From JBOHCT01 sp050699055 (GTDB lineage: Bacteria > Actinomycetota > Actinomycetes > Streptosporangiales > JBOHCT01), in assembly GCA_050699055.1 (NCBI GenBank), contig JBOHCT010000089.1, positions 1 to 16,047 of the forward strand: a stretch of DNA of 16,047 nt, given 5' to 3'. The translations under genes and the position numbers were made by a program. The notes beneath the pieces were generated by a model. The model did not search any database. It was given only the letters and a program-made list of their open reading frames with translations, and was not told the origin of the DNA. The first letter of the stretch is position 1. Each line of letters starts with the position of its first letter. Positions 1 through 6,487 of the stretch are shown one piece after another.

Positions 1-851
1 CCCGACCCCAAGCCCAGGTCCTCCAGGGCTATCTCGTAGCGAACAGCGACGAGCCGGACCAGGCCGGGGTAGGCACCGAGCGGAGCGGCGCATTCCGCCG
101 CTGCCTCGGTGGCCGCCGTCTCGAGGCGCTGGGAGTCGACCTCCGGGCCGATGACACATGGTGAGATCGCCAGCCGGCCCACGCCCGCCTCACGCAGCCG
201 GCGGGCCGCGTCGTCGATGCCGGGAGCTCCGTCGAGGGACGCCGAGACGACGGGCACGGCCAGCCGGGAAGCGAGAAGCACGGTGGTCACATCGGCGGCT
301 CGCGCGGCGGACTCGCCCCCGACGGTTGCGACGATGACGCCCTCGGCCCCGGTCGCGATACCGAGGAGACGGATCCGGTCAGCACGCGCGAGCCCGCTCG
401 CCGCGAGGCGAACATGCAGGGCCTCGGCGAGCGCCGGGTGGGGCCCAAGGGGCTCGGTCAGGACCGCGAAGGCGCCCGTCTCCGCTATCGCCTCCCTGAT
501 CAGTCGGTCCATCTGGGGATGGGGCCCGGTCACCAGGGGGACGACCACGGCCGCCGGTGTCCGGGCGGAGCCTCCTGCCGCGAGATCAGCCAAGGCGTCC
601 ACGATGGTCGTCTCGGTTCCTTCGAGATGACCGAGTCGAACGTCAGCGTGCGGAAAGGCGGACCGGGTGAGGGTGGCGATCTCGGCGGAGACGCCGGCCT
701 CGGCGTCACCCGCCGCACCTGGCACGGCGAGTACGAGGGCCGGCCTGTCCGGCGGTAGGTCGGATACCCGCGCGCGGCGGTGCCTTCCGCCGGGCAGCGG
801 AACGCGTCTGCGAACGGGGAGGGCCTCGCGGGCTTGGCTCTCGTGAGTCAC
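1..851 (-). CDS. CbiX/SirB-like (sirohydrochlorin chelatase family) protein, partial
   Basis: An open frame runs from a GTG at 851 down to the left edge without a stop (283 codons seen; the C-terminus is outside the window). The protein reads as the duplicated CbiX fold. It has a hydrophobic first strand (PALVLAVPGAAGD), then VVVPLVTGPHPQMDRLIREA matching the 'vPLlL..G.H...D' strand, then a second half ending CAAPLGAYPGLVRLVAVRYEIAL, like the 'PLGaHP.l..LV..RY.eAL' end of actinobacterial homologues. Family members insert Co, Ni or Fe into sirohydrochlorin-type tetrapyrroles in the cytoplasm. The usual N-terminal AHGSRDP motif is replaced here by AVPGAAGD, so one of the two metal-binding His residues seems missing. 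No good ribosome-binding site precedes the GTG; a TAGAAT hexamer at 865-860 (minus) could be a -10 giving a nearly leaderless mRNA. Family assignment is fairly sure; chelatase activity is doubtful. Confidence 0.65.
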   Translation of the reverse strand, partial: MTHESQAREALPVRRRVPLPGGRHRRARVSDLPPDRPALVLAVPGAAGDAEAGVSAEIATLTRSAFPHADVRLGHLEGTETTIVDALADLAAGGSARTPAAVVVPLVTGPHPQMDRLIREAIAETGAFAVLTEPLGPHPALAEALHVRLAASGLARADRIRLLGIATGAEGVIVATVGGESAARAADVTTVLLASRLAVPVVSASLDGAPGIDDAARRLREAGVGRLAISPCVIGPEVDSQRLETAATEAAAECAAPLGAYPGLVRLVAVRYEIALEDLGLGS

Positions 852-859
852 GGCCCCGA

Positions 860-865
860 ATTCTA
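860..865 (-). promoter_or_regulatory. Possible -10 element of the CbiX-like gene
   Basis: Read on the minus strand, 865-860 is TAGAAT, a near-consensus -10 hexamer, and 8 nt separate it from the GTG at 851. No convincing -35 lies 16-18 bp upstream. The element would give a very short leader, in keeping with the absence of a ribosome-binding site. Confidence 0.3.
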
Positions 866-880
866 TTGAGTTGCCAAGGC

Positions 881-910
881 CCGCGGGGACTTCGCGGAGA
901 TCCCCCGCGG
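881..910. promoter_or_regulatory. Inverted repeat CCGCGGGG-N14-CCCCGCGG
   Basis: Perfect 8-bp arms lie at 881-888 and 903-910. They sit in the 294-bp divergent spacer just upstream of the -10-like hexamer of the minus-strand gene. This could be an operator or a transcript hairpin. The arms are pure G/C, so chance occurrence in this base composition is not negligible. Confidence 0.3.
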
Positions 911-940
911 CGTTGAGCTTTCCCTCGGACCGGTAGGACA

Positions 941-956
941 CGACCATTTCTGGTCG
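941..956. promoter_or_regulatory. Small palindrome CGACCA-TTTC-TGGTCG in the divergent spacer
   Basis: The perfect 6-bp arms (941-946, 951-956) are separated by 4 bp, about midway between the CbiX-like gene and cvnA. The dimensions suit a repressor site. A second short inverted repeat, CTCCGT (1075-1080) / ACGGAG (1090-1095), lies nearer cvnA. I see no clear -35/-10 pair for cvnA in 957-1133. Confidence 0.25.
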
Positions 957-1145
957 AAAGGTACAGGCTTGGGGCGCCCGCCGACGGAGGTGGAGTGGCG
1001 CACCGCGCCCTCCACGTCCATCCCTCCCCCGCATCGGCACCCGACCTGTCGCGAACCCGAGCAAATCAGGAACGCTCCGTAGTAGCCTCACGGAGTCCAG
1101 ACGAGCATAGAACGTGACGATCGCTGAGAAATCTAGGGGAGACGG

Positions 1146-3590
1146 TTGGGAATTCGCGATCGAGGGTGGTTCAAATCTCCCGGGTTAATACGTTCCGTCC
1201 GATTTAAGATCGCGGCCCTGCTTCTGGTGCCGCTGCTGTCGCTCGCCGGTCTATGGGTGTTCGCGACGACCCTCACTCTGGGGGACGGTCTCAGGCTTCT
1301 CCACGTCGAGACGCTCCAGGACCACCTCGGCTACCCGGCTGGCGCGCTCGGCAGCGCCCTGCAGGAGGAGCGCCGCAGCACGCTGGTGTACCTCGGTGGC
1401 CACGGACCCGACGCGCGTGCCTCGATGGAGTCCCAACGGATCCGCACGGATCGACAGGCCGACCTGTTCCGGCGCCTGGCGAACGACCCCGACACGCAGA
1501 GCGTCGCCAGTGCACGGACGAGAAGCCGGACCAGCGAGGCGCTCACGAAGCTGCGGTCGCTGCACGACGCCCGGACCGCGATCGACTCCGGTGCCGTCAG
1601 TCGGACCCAGGCCTTCTCGACGTACTCGGACATCATCGCGGACATCAATCGTCTGGACGCCTCGCTGTCCACTCTGAGCGACCCGAGCGTCGCCAAGGAG
1701 TACCAGTCACTGGTGACGATGACCCGAGCGCGCGAAGCTCTCTCGCAGGAGGATGCCCTGTTCGCCGGCGCGCTCGCCGCGGGTCACCTCACCCCGAAGG
1801 AGCATGCCAAGTTCGTCAAGCTCGTGGGAGTCCAGCGGTACCTCTACTCCCAAGCGACGAGCGATCTCCCTGAGACCAACCGCGCCTACTACCGGAACAT
1901 CACCGCCACCTCGCAGTTCGCACGGTTGCGGAAACTCGAGGACCGGGTGATCGGGAGTGCCCACGCCCCGATCACGGCCACCCGGTGGAAGGCCACGGCG
2001 GACTCGGTACTGACGAAGCTGCGCGGCCTCGAGCTGGCGGCGACGTCGAACGCCGCACAGCGCACCAGGCCGGTGGCCACCGGCATCATCCTGCGGATCG
2101 GGCTCGCTGGGGTGCTCGGGCTGTTGGCGCTTGTGGCCTCGATCCTCATCTCGGCCCGGATCGCGCGCTCGGTGCTCGGCGACCTCACTGGACTGCGCAA
2201 CGCCGCACAGGAACTCGCCGACAGGCGGCTGCCCGGGGTGGTCAGGCGCCTGCGTCGAGGCGAGGACGTCGACGCCGCGGCGGAGGCTCCCTCGCTCGCG
2301 TTCCGTACGAGCGAGATCGACCAGGTGGGCCAGGCCTTCAACGCCGCACGTCGGACGGCCATCCAAGGAGCGGTCGAGGAGGCCTCCCTACGTCGCAGCG
2401 TCAACGTGATCTTCACGAACCTCGCCCGACGCAGCCAGGCTCTCCTGCACCGCCAGCTCAGCCTGCTGGACACGATGGAGCGCAGGAAGGCCGAGCCAGA
2501 GGAGCTGGGGGACCTGTTCCGCCTGGACCACCTCGCGACCCGCATGCGGCGCCATGCGGAGGGCCTGCTCATCCTGTCCGGTTCGGCGCCGGGACGCGGC
2601 TGGCGCAGGTCCGTCCCGTTGATCGACGTCGCCCGCGCGGCCGCGTCAGAAGTCGAGGACTACCACCGGGTGACCGTGCGTCCGATGCCCGGCATGGAGC
2701 TGGTCGGACAGGCCGTCGCCGACCTCGTCCACATGCTCGCGGAGTTGATCGAGAACGCGACGCTGTTCTCGCCGCCGCACACGCCCGTCCAAGTGACCGG
2801 CCAGATGGTCGGCAACGGTTTCGTGATGGAGATCGAGGATCGCGGGCTCAGCATGAGCCAGGACGACATGTCGTCCGCCAACGATCGGCTGGCGAACCCA
2901 CCCGAGTTCGACCTTTCCGACAGCGCGCGGTTGGGGCTTTTCGTGGTCGGCCGGCTGGCCGAACGGCACGGTATCAAGATCACGCTTCGCCCTTCGGCGT
3001 ACGGCGGGACGACCGCGGTCGTGCTCATGCCGCCAGAGATCATCGTGTCCGACAAAGCGGTTGAGCCGCCGCTCCACACAGAGGGCAACGTGGTCGATCA
3101 GGGCCGCACGAACGGGTGGCGTCCGGCGATCAGCGGCGGTAACGGCAGCGCTCCGCGGCGTGACGCGGAGCCGCGCGCAGGCCAACAACTCGCGCAAGCG
3201 GAGGGGGAACCCGCGGACCATCAAGGACCAGAGCGGCAGCCGCCCGCGCGGCGGCCCCGCCCAGAGCCAGACCACGAGCACAGCCGGCGTTCCTCATCAC
3301 CACCCACGGTGACCGGAGGGGCCGCCAGGCTCGTGGATGGTCGTCCCGCTCTCCCCCGACGAGTTCGGCAGGCCAGTCTGGCCCCCCAGCTCAAGGACGA
3401 TCCGGCCTTGAGTGAGGAGCCGCCCGGTGAAGACGAGGACGAGCGTTCGCCAGAGGAGCTCCGCATGATGCTGAGCTCCATCCAGCGAGGCTGGTTGCGC
3501 GGACGATCCGACGCCGGCGAGACGACAGGGGAAGATCAGACCGGTTCCATAGAGGCGGCCTCACGGTCGACAGACGAGGACGAGAGGTGA
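1146..3590 (+). CDS. cvnA: Conservon sensor, histidine-kinase-like (CvnA type)
   Basis: An 814-residue membrane sensor. The TTG start at 1146 follows AGGGGAG (1135-1141) by 4 nt. A basic N-terminus leads into TM1 (about 21-42). An extracytoplasmic alpha-helical region (about 55-300) with LQEERRSTLVYLGG resembles the NIT (nitrate/nitrite-sensing-like) domain. TM2 (about 312-336) is followed by HAMP, then a helix pair with HRQLSLLDTMERR and LFRLDHLATRMRRHAE typical of conservon sensors, and a HATPase_c domain: N-box ELIENATLF (533-541), EDRG (564-567), ARLGLFVVGRLA (594-605) and GGTTAVVLMP (620-629). The C-terminal 180 residues are Pro/Arg/Glu-rich and probably disordered. In the known conservon model CvnA assembles with CvnB, C and D at the membrane like a eukaryotic G-protein-coupled receptor. 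The last Gly of the G1 box is Ser569. The stop overlaps the cvnB start (GTGA). Confidence 0.9.
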   Translation: MGIRDRGWFKSPGLIRSVRFKIAALLLVPLLSLAGLWVFATTLTLGDGLRLLHVETLQDHLGYPAGALGSALQEERRSTLVYLGGHGPDARASMESQRIRTDRQADLFRRLANDPDTQSVASARTRSRTSEALTKLRSLHDARTAIDSGAVSRTQAFSTYSDIIADINRLDASLSTLSDPSVAKEYQSLVTMTRAREALSQEDALFAGALAAGHLTPKEHAKFVKLVGVQRYLYSQATSDLPETNRAYYRNITATSQFARLRKLEDRVIGSAHAPITATRWKATADSVLTKLRGLELAATSNAAQRTRPVATGIILRIGLAGVLGLLALVASILISARIARSVLGDLTGLRNAAQELADRRLPGVVRRLRRGEDVDAAAEAPSLAFRTSEIDQVGQAFNAARRTAIQGAVEEASLRRSVNVIFTNLARRSQALLHRQLSLLDTMERRKAEPEELGDLFRLDHLATRMRRHAEGLLILSGSAPGRGWRRSVPLIDVARAAASEVEDYHRVTVRPMPGMELVGQAVADLVHMLAELIENATLFSPPHTPVQVTGQMVGNGFVMEIEDRGLSMSQDDMSSANDRLANPPEFDLSDSARLGLFVVGRLAERHGIKITLRPSAYGGTTAVVLMPPEIIVSDKAVEPPLHTEGNVVDQGRTNGWRPAISGGNGSAPRRDAEPRAGQQLAQAEGEPADHQGPERQPPARRPRPEPDHEHSRRSSSPPTVTGGAARLVDGRPALPRRVRQASLAPQLKDDPALSEEPPGEDEDERSPEELRMMLSSIQRGWLRGRSDAGETTGEDQTGSIEAASRSTDEDER

Positions 3591-4006
3591 GCAGTTCGAT
3601 GGGTGAGCTCAACTGGCTACTCGACAACCTTGTGAACGGCGTCGCGCCGGTGAGGGAGGCAGTGGTGCTCTCCAGCGACGGCCTGCTCGTCGGCTCTTCA
3701 CAGGGACTCACCCGAGAGGACGCGGAACACCTCGCTGCGGTCGCGGCCAGCTTCCAAAGCCTCGCCCGCGGTGCCGCTACCCAGTTCGAAGGCGGAACGG
3801 TTCGTCAGACGATCGTCGAGATGGATTCGGCGTTCCTCTTCGTGACCGCGGCCGGCCGAGGCGCCTCCCTGGCCGTGGTGAGCGACGCGGACGCCGACGT
3901 CGGGCTCATCGCGTACGAGATGGCGATGCTTGTCAAGCGGGTCGGCCAACACCTGTCCACCACTCCTCGGACGACCGCGGACCTGATCGACGCTGAAGGC
4001 GCGTGA
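3587..4006 (+). CDS. cvnB: Roadblock/LC7-domain protein (CvnB type)
   Basis: A 139-residue single-domain roadblock/LC7 protein. The GTG at 3587 overlaps the cvnA stop as GTGA, indicating translational coupling; an internal ATG at 3599 is an alternative start. The domain (about 8-115) begins with LNWLLDNLVNGVAPVREAVVLSSDGLLVGSS and continues through the helix EDAEHLAAVAASFQSLARGAA to GASLAVVSDADADVGLIAYEMAMLVKRVGQHL, the usual order of this family. Roadblock proteins act as scaffolds or GTPase-activating partners of small Ras-like GTPases (MglB-like). Here the partner is CvnD, encoded two genes downstream. It should be cytoplasmic and bound to the CvnA complex. Length and order match the conservon norm, so the identification is very likely. 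Confidence 0.93.
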   Translation: MSSSMGELNWLLDNLVNGVAPVREAVVLSSDGLLVGSSQGLTREDAEHLAAVAASFQSLARGAATQFEGGTVRQTIVEMDSAFLFVTAAGRGASLAVVSDADADVGLIAYEMAMLVKRVGQHLSTTPRTTADLIDAEGA

Positions 4007-4012
4007 CCCTTG

Positions 4013-4387
4013 ATGGTGCCGGCAGACGGCGAGTGGCTCGACGATGAGGCCGGTCCTCTGGTCCGGCCCTATGCGTTGACGCAGGGCCGAACCCGGCCGG
4101 CCCAGGAAGCCTTCGACCTGATCACCCTGATCGTCACCGCGGGCGCTTCGCCCGCTGAGACAGCGGGATTCGGGCCGGAGCACGTCGCCATCCTCGATCT
4201 GTGCCGTCGTCCGCTCTCCGTGGCGGAAGTGGCCGCGAGGCTCAACCTCCCCCTCGCGGTCGTCCGTGTCCTTGCGGGGGACCTGCTCGAACAAGGTCTG
4301 ATCGTCGTTCGCCAGCCGTCCCCCGTGAGCCAACTGCCCGATGAGCGTGTACTCAAGGAAGTGATCAATGGACTCGAAGCGCTCTGA
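4013..4387 (+). CDS. cvnC: DUF742 protein (CvnC type)
   Basis: A 124-residue DUF742 protein. The family hallmark DDEAGPLVRPYALTQGRTRP opens the protein, followed by FDLITLIV, then a winged-helix-like part: CRRPLSVAEVAARLNLPLAVVRVLAGDLLEQGLIVV. ATG 4013 was chosen. TTG 4010 immediately before it is equally possible, and GAAGG at 3995-3999 is rather far from either, so coupling to cvnB (stop at 4006) may help initiation. DUF742 proteins are the third component of conservons; their biochemical role is poorly defined, but they associate with the sensor and GTPase. The 3' end overlaps cvnD by 20 bp, supporting one transcript. Confidence 0.92.
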   Translation: MVPADGEWLDDEAGPLVRPYALTQGRTRPAQEAFDLITLIVTAGASPAETAGFGPEHVAILDLCRRPLSVAEVAARLNLPLAVVRVLAGDLLEQGLIVVRQPSPVSQLPDERVLKEVINGLEAL

Positions 4388-4988
4388 CTCCGACCCGCAG
4401 CCCGCCGCCATGCCCCTCGCCGTCAAGATCCTGGTGGCCGGCGGCTTCGGCGTGGGCAAGACAACCTTGGTCGGCGCCGTGAGCGAAATACGGCCGCTGC
4501 GAACCGAGGAGTTGCTCAGCTCCCAGAGCGTTGGGGTCGACGACACGGCAGGGGTCGAAAAGAAGGGCACCACGACCGTCGCGATGGACTTCGGACGTAT
4601 CACGTTTCGCGATGGCCTCGTCCTCTATCTGTTCGGCACCCCTGGACAGGACCGCTTCTGGTTCATGTGGGACGAGTTGGCGCTCGGCGCGTTGGGGGCC
4701 GTCGTACTCGCCGACACCAGGCGGCTGGCCGACTGCTTTCCTTCCGTCGATTACTTCGAGCGGCGCCGGGTACCGTTCATTGTCGGCGTGAACTGCTTCG
4801 AAGGTTCTGCCCAGTACGAGGCCGGAGAGATTCGAGCCGCCTTGGACCTGGATCCGCGGGTGCCGGTGGTCCTCTGCGACGTACGGGAAAAGGAATCCAG
4901 CAAGAAGGTCCTGCTCACGCTCGTACAGCACGTGGTCAAGTCCATGGAAAACCGCAAGGACGCGAGCGTATCCGCCACGAGCTACTAG
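4368..4988 (+). CDS. cvnD: Conservon Ras-like GTPase (CvnD type)
   Basis: A 206-residue ATP/GTP-binding protein. The P-loop is GGFGVGKTT (25-33), the switch/G3 motif is FGTPGQDRF (89-97), the G4-like VNCF (141-144) lacks the classic NKxD Asp, and CDVREKESS (170-178) is the G5-like stretch usual in this family. These deviations are characteristic of conservon GTPases. It is expected to be cytoplasmic, cycling GTP/GDP within the CvnABC complex and passing the signal to unknown effectors. The ATG at 4368 lies 20 bp inside cvnC, so translation is coupled. A conservon-associated cytochrome P450 gene, frequent in Streptomyces clusters, is absent; a binding-protein gene follows instead. Confidence 0.93.
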   Translation: MDSKRSDSDPQPAAMPLAVKILVAGGFGVGKTTLVGAVSEIRPLRTEELLSSQSVGVDDTAGVEKKGTTTVAMDFGRITFRDGLVLYLFGTPGQDRFWFMWDELALGALGAVVLADTRRLADCFPSVDYFERRRVPFIVGVNCFEGSAQYEAGEIRAALDLDPRVPVVLCDVREKESSKKVLLTLVQHVVKSMENRKDASVSATSY

Positions 4989-5056
4989 ATGACGCCACAT
5001 CGACAGACCAAGGAGCTGGGTACACGCTGTGATAGCGCTGAGAGAGTCCGTCGGGA

Positions 5057-5083
5057 CCAGCCCCGCATCCGTACATGGGCTGG
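5057..5083 (+). promoter_or_regulatory. Hairpin overlapping the ribosome-binding site of the first lipoprotein gene
   Basis: CCAGCCC (5057-5063) and GGGCTGG (5077-5083) form perfect 7-bp arms with a 13-nt loop. The right arm runs into GGGGA (5082-5086), the ribosome-binding site of the ATG at 5091. Folding could restrain initiation. No terminator-like T-run is present, so the gene may be read from the cvn promoter. The 102-bp gap after cvnD could also hold its own promoter, but I see none that is convincing. Confidence 0.35.
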
Positions 5084-5090
5084 GGAACGT

Positions 5091-6284
5091 ATGAGGCACG
5101 TGAGATTCGCGCGGACCGCCTCCGTCACCGCGCTCGCCGCAGTCTTGTCCATCGCCGCTTCCTGCGGCGGTCTCGGTAGCGGCGGCCCGAAAACGCGCAG
5201 CGTGCCCGACATCACCACGCAGGACCAGATCGGGCCGCTTGAAGGTCACCTCGACCTGGTCGCGTGGACGGGATACGTGGAGTCAGGCAAGAACGACAAG
5301 AGCGTGGACTGGGTCCACCCCTTTCAGCGACGGACCGGATGCGACGTTACCGTCAAGGTCGCCGACACCTCGGACGCGATGGTCAGTTTGATGCGGACCG
5401 GGGACTATGACGGCGTCTCCGCCTCCGGTGACTCCTCCTTGCGGCTGATCAACGAAGGCCTGGTGGCACCGGTCAACACGAACCTCGTGCCAAACTACGC
5501 GGACATCGCGTCGTACCTGAAGGATCAGCCGTACAACTCCATTGACGGACAGATGTATGGTATCCCGCACGGCTACGGCGCGAATGTCCTCATGTACCGC
5601 ACCGACAAGATCCATCGGGTACCGAAGTCATGGGGAATCGTCTGGCGCCATGACTCCCCCGCGGCGGGTCACATCACGGACTACGACTCGCCGATCTACA
5701 TCGCCGACGCCGCCGTGTATCTCAGGGCCCACCGTCCGGACCTGCACATCACAAACCCATACGAGCTGACGGAGGAGCAGTTCGACGCCGCGGTGGCCCT
5801 GCTCAAACGGCAGCGTCCGAATATCAACCAGTACTGGGCGAACTACCTGGACGAGTTCCACTCCTTCAAGATCGGCGACAACCTGGCGGGAACAGCCTGG
5901 CAAGTCACCGCCAACGTCGCCCAGAGCGAAGGAGTACCTGTCGCCACCACGATTCCGAAGGAAGGAGCCACCGGATGGTCTGACACGTGGATGATCTCGT
6001 CTGAGGCGGAGCACCCCAACTGCATGTACAAGTGGATGAACTGGATCGCGTCACCGCAGGTCCAGGCGCAGGTCGCCCAATGGTTCGGTGAGGCGCCCGC
6101 CAACCCCAAGGCGTGTCGCTACACGGGGAAAGAATTCTGCAAGGAGTACCACGCGGGCGATCTTTCCTTCTACAAGAAGCTCGATTTCTGGCGGACACCC
6201 GTGCGGGACTGCGGTGACTCCCGCGGTGACGCTTGCGTCCCGTACTCCCGGTGGTCCCAGGCCTGGACGGAGATCAAGGGCTGA
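5091..6284 (+). CDS. Orphan extracellular solute-binding lipoprotein, PotD/PotF (polyamine) type
   Basis: A 397-residue lipoprotein. The frame is open from 4989, but ATG 5091 is chosen because GGGGA precedes it by 4 nt and the product then begins with a proper lipoprotein signal: MRHVRFAR, a hydrophobic stretch, and lipobox AASC with Cys25 as the lipidated residue. The mature part is a type II periplasmic-binding fold of the spermidine/putrescine class: LDLVAWTGYV, TGCDVTVKV, YDGVSASGDSSLRLI, GIPHGYGANVLMYR, DSPIYIADAAVYL and GTAWQVTANVA. Several Cys residues (in TGC, NCM, KAC, FCK, RDC, DAC) recur in the paralogue at 10901-12139 and suggest disulphides. No permease or ATPase gene adjoins it; the neighbour is the conservon. 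It may share the distant transporter or serve as a ligand receptor for CvnA (inference). Exact ligand unknown. Confidence 0.85.
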   Translation: MRHVRFARTASVTALAAVLSIAASCGGLGSGGPKTRSVPDITTQDQIGPLEGHLDLVAWTGYVESGKNDKSVDWVHPFQRRTGCDVTVKVADTSDAMVSLMRTGDYDGVSASGDSSLRLINEGLVAPVNTNLVPNYADIASYLKDQPYNSIDGQMYGIPHGYGANVLMYRTDKIHRVPKSWGIVWRHDSPAAGHITDYDSPIYIADAAVYLRAHRPDLHITNPYELTEEQFDAAVALLKRQRPNINQYWANYLDEFHSFKIGDNLAGTAWQVTANVAQSEGVPVATTIPKEGATGWSDTWMISSEAEHPNCMYKWMNWIASPQVQAQVAQWFGEAPANPKACRYTGKEFCKEYHAGDLSFYKKLDFWRTPVRDCGDSRGDACVPYSRWSQAWTEIKG

Positions 6285-6303
6285 ACTAGTCCCGGCCGCG
6301 GCG

Positions 6304-6331
6304 GGTCCCCACCATATGCGGGTGGGCCTTT
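6304..6331 (+). terminator. Possible weak terminator after the first lipoprotein gene
   Basis: CCCACC (6308-6313) pairs with GGTGGG (6321-6326) around a 7-nt loop. GG (6304-6305) can pair with CC (6327-6328) across a 2-nt bulge, and TTT follows at 6329-6331. It lies 20-45 bp past the stop, between convergent genes. The T-tract is short. Confidence 0.4.
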
Positions 6332-6358
6332 CGCGGCACCCGGACCCCGAGTGGCCCC

Positions 6359-6447
6359 GCCAGTACGATCTTGGTCCCGCCGGTACGAAAATTTGTCCGC
6401 TTTGCCGGTACTCATCGGACCACTCTTACATTCATGGGACCACTCTT
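6359..6447. repeat. Two interleaved short direct-repeat sets in the convergent spacer
   Basis: GCCRGTAC occurs at 6359-6366, 6379-6386 and 6404-6411. TCATSGGACCACTCTT occurs twice, at 6412-6427 and 6432-6447, with one mismatch and a 20-bp period. Both flanking genes end here, so promoter-proximal regulator sites are not expected. The stretch is more A/T-rich than its surroundings. Its function is unknown. Confidence 0.5.
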
Positions 6448-6487
6448 GGACTGACCAATGCGGGCGAATAGCCTCTCGAACGGCGTG

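Noticed and set aside
109..630. Plus-strand frames of 173 and 114 codons near the left edge
   Set aside because: The minus strand carries a continuous CbiX-like reading frame with recognisable motifs. The plus frames are its shadows.
4989..5090. N-terminal extension of the orphan lipoprotein from the ATG directly after the cvnD stop
   Set aside because: It would bury the lipoprotein signal 34 residues inside the protein. The ATG at 5091 has a ribosome-binding site and gives a proper signal peptide.
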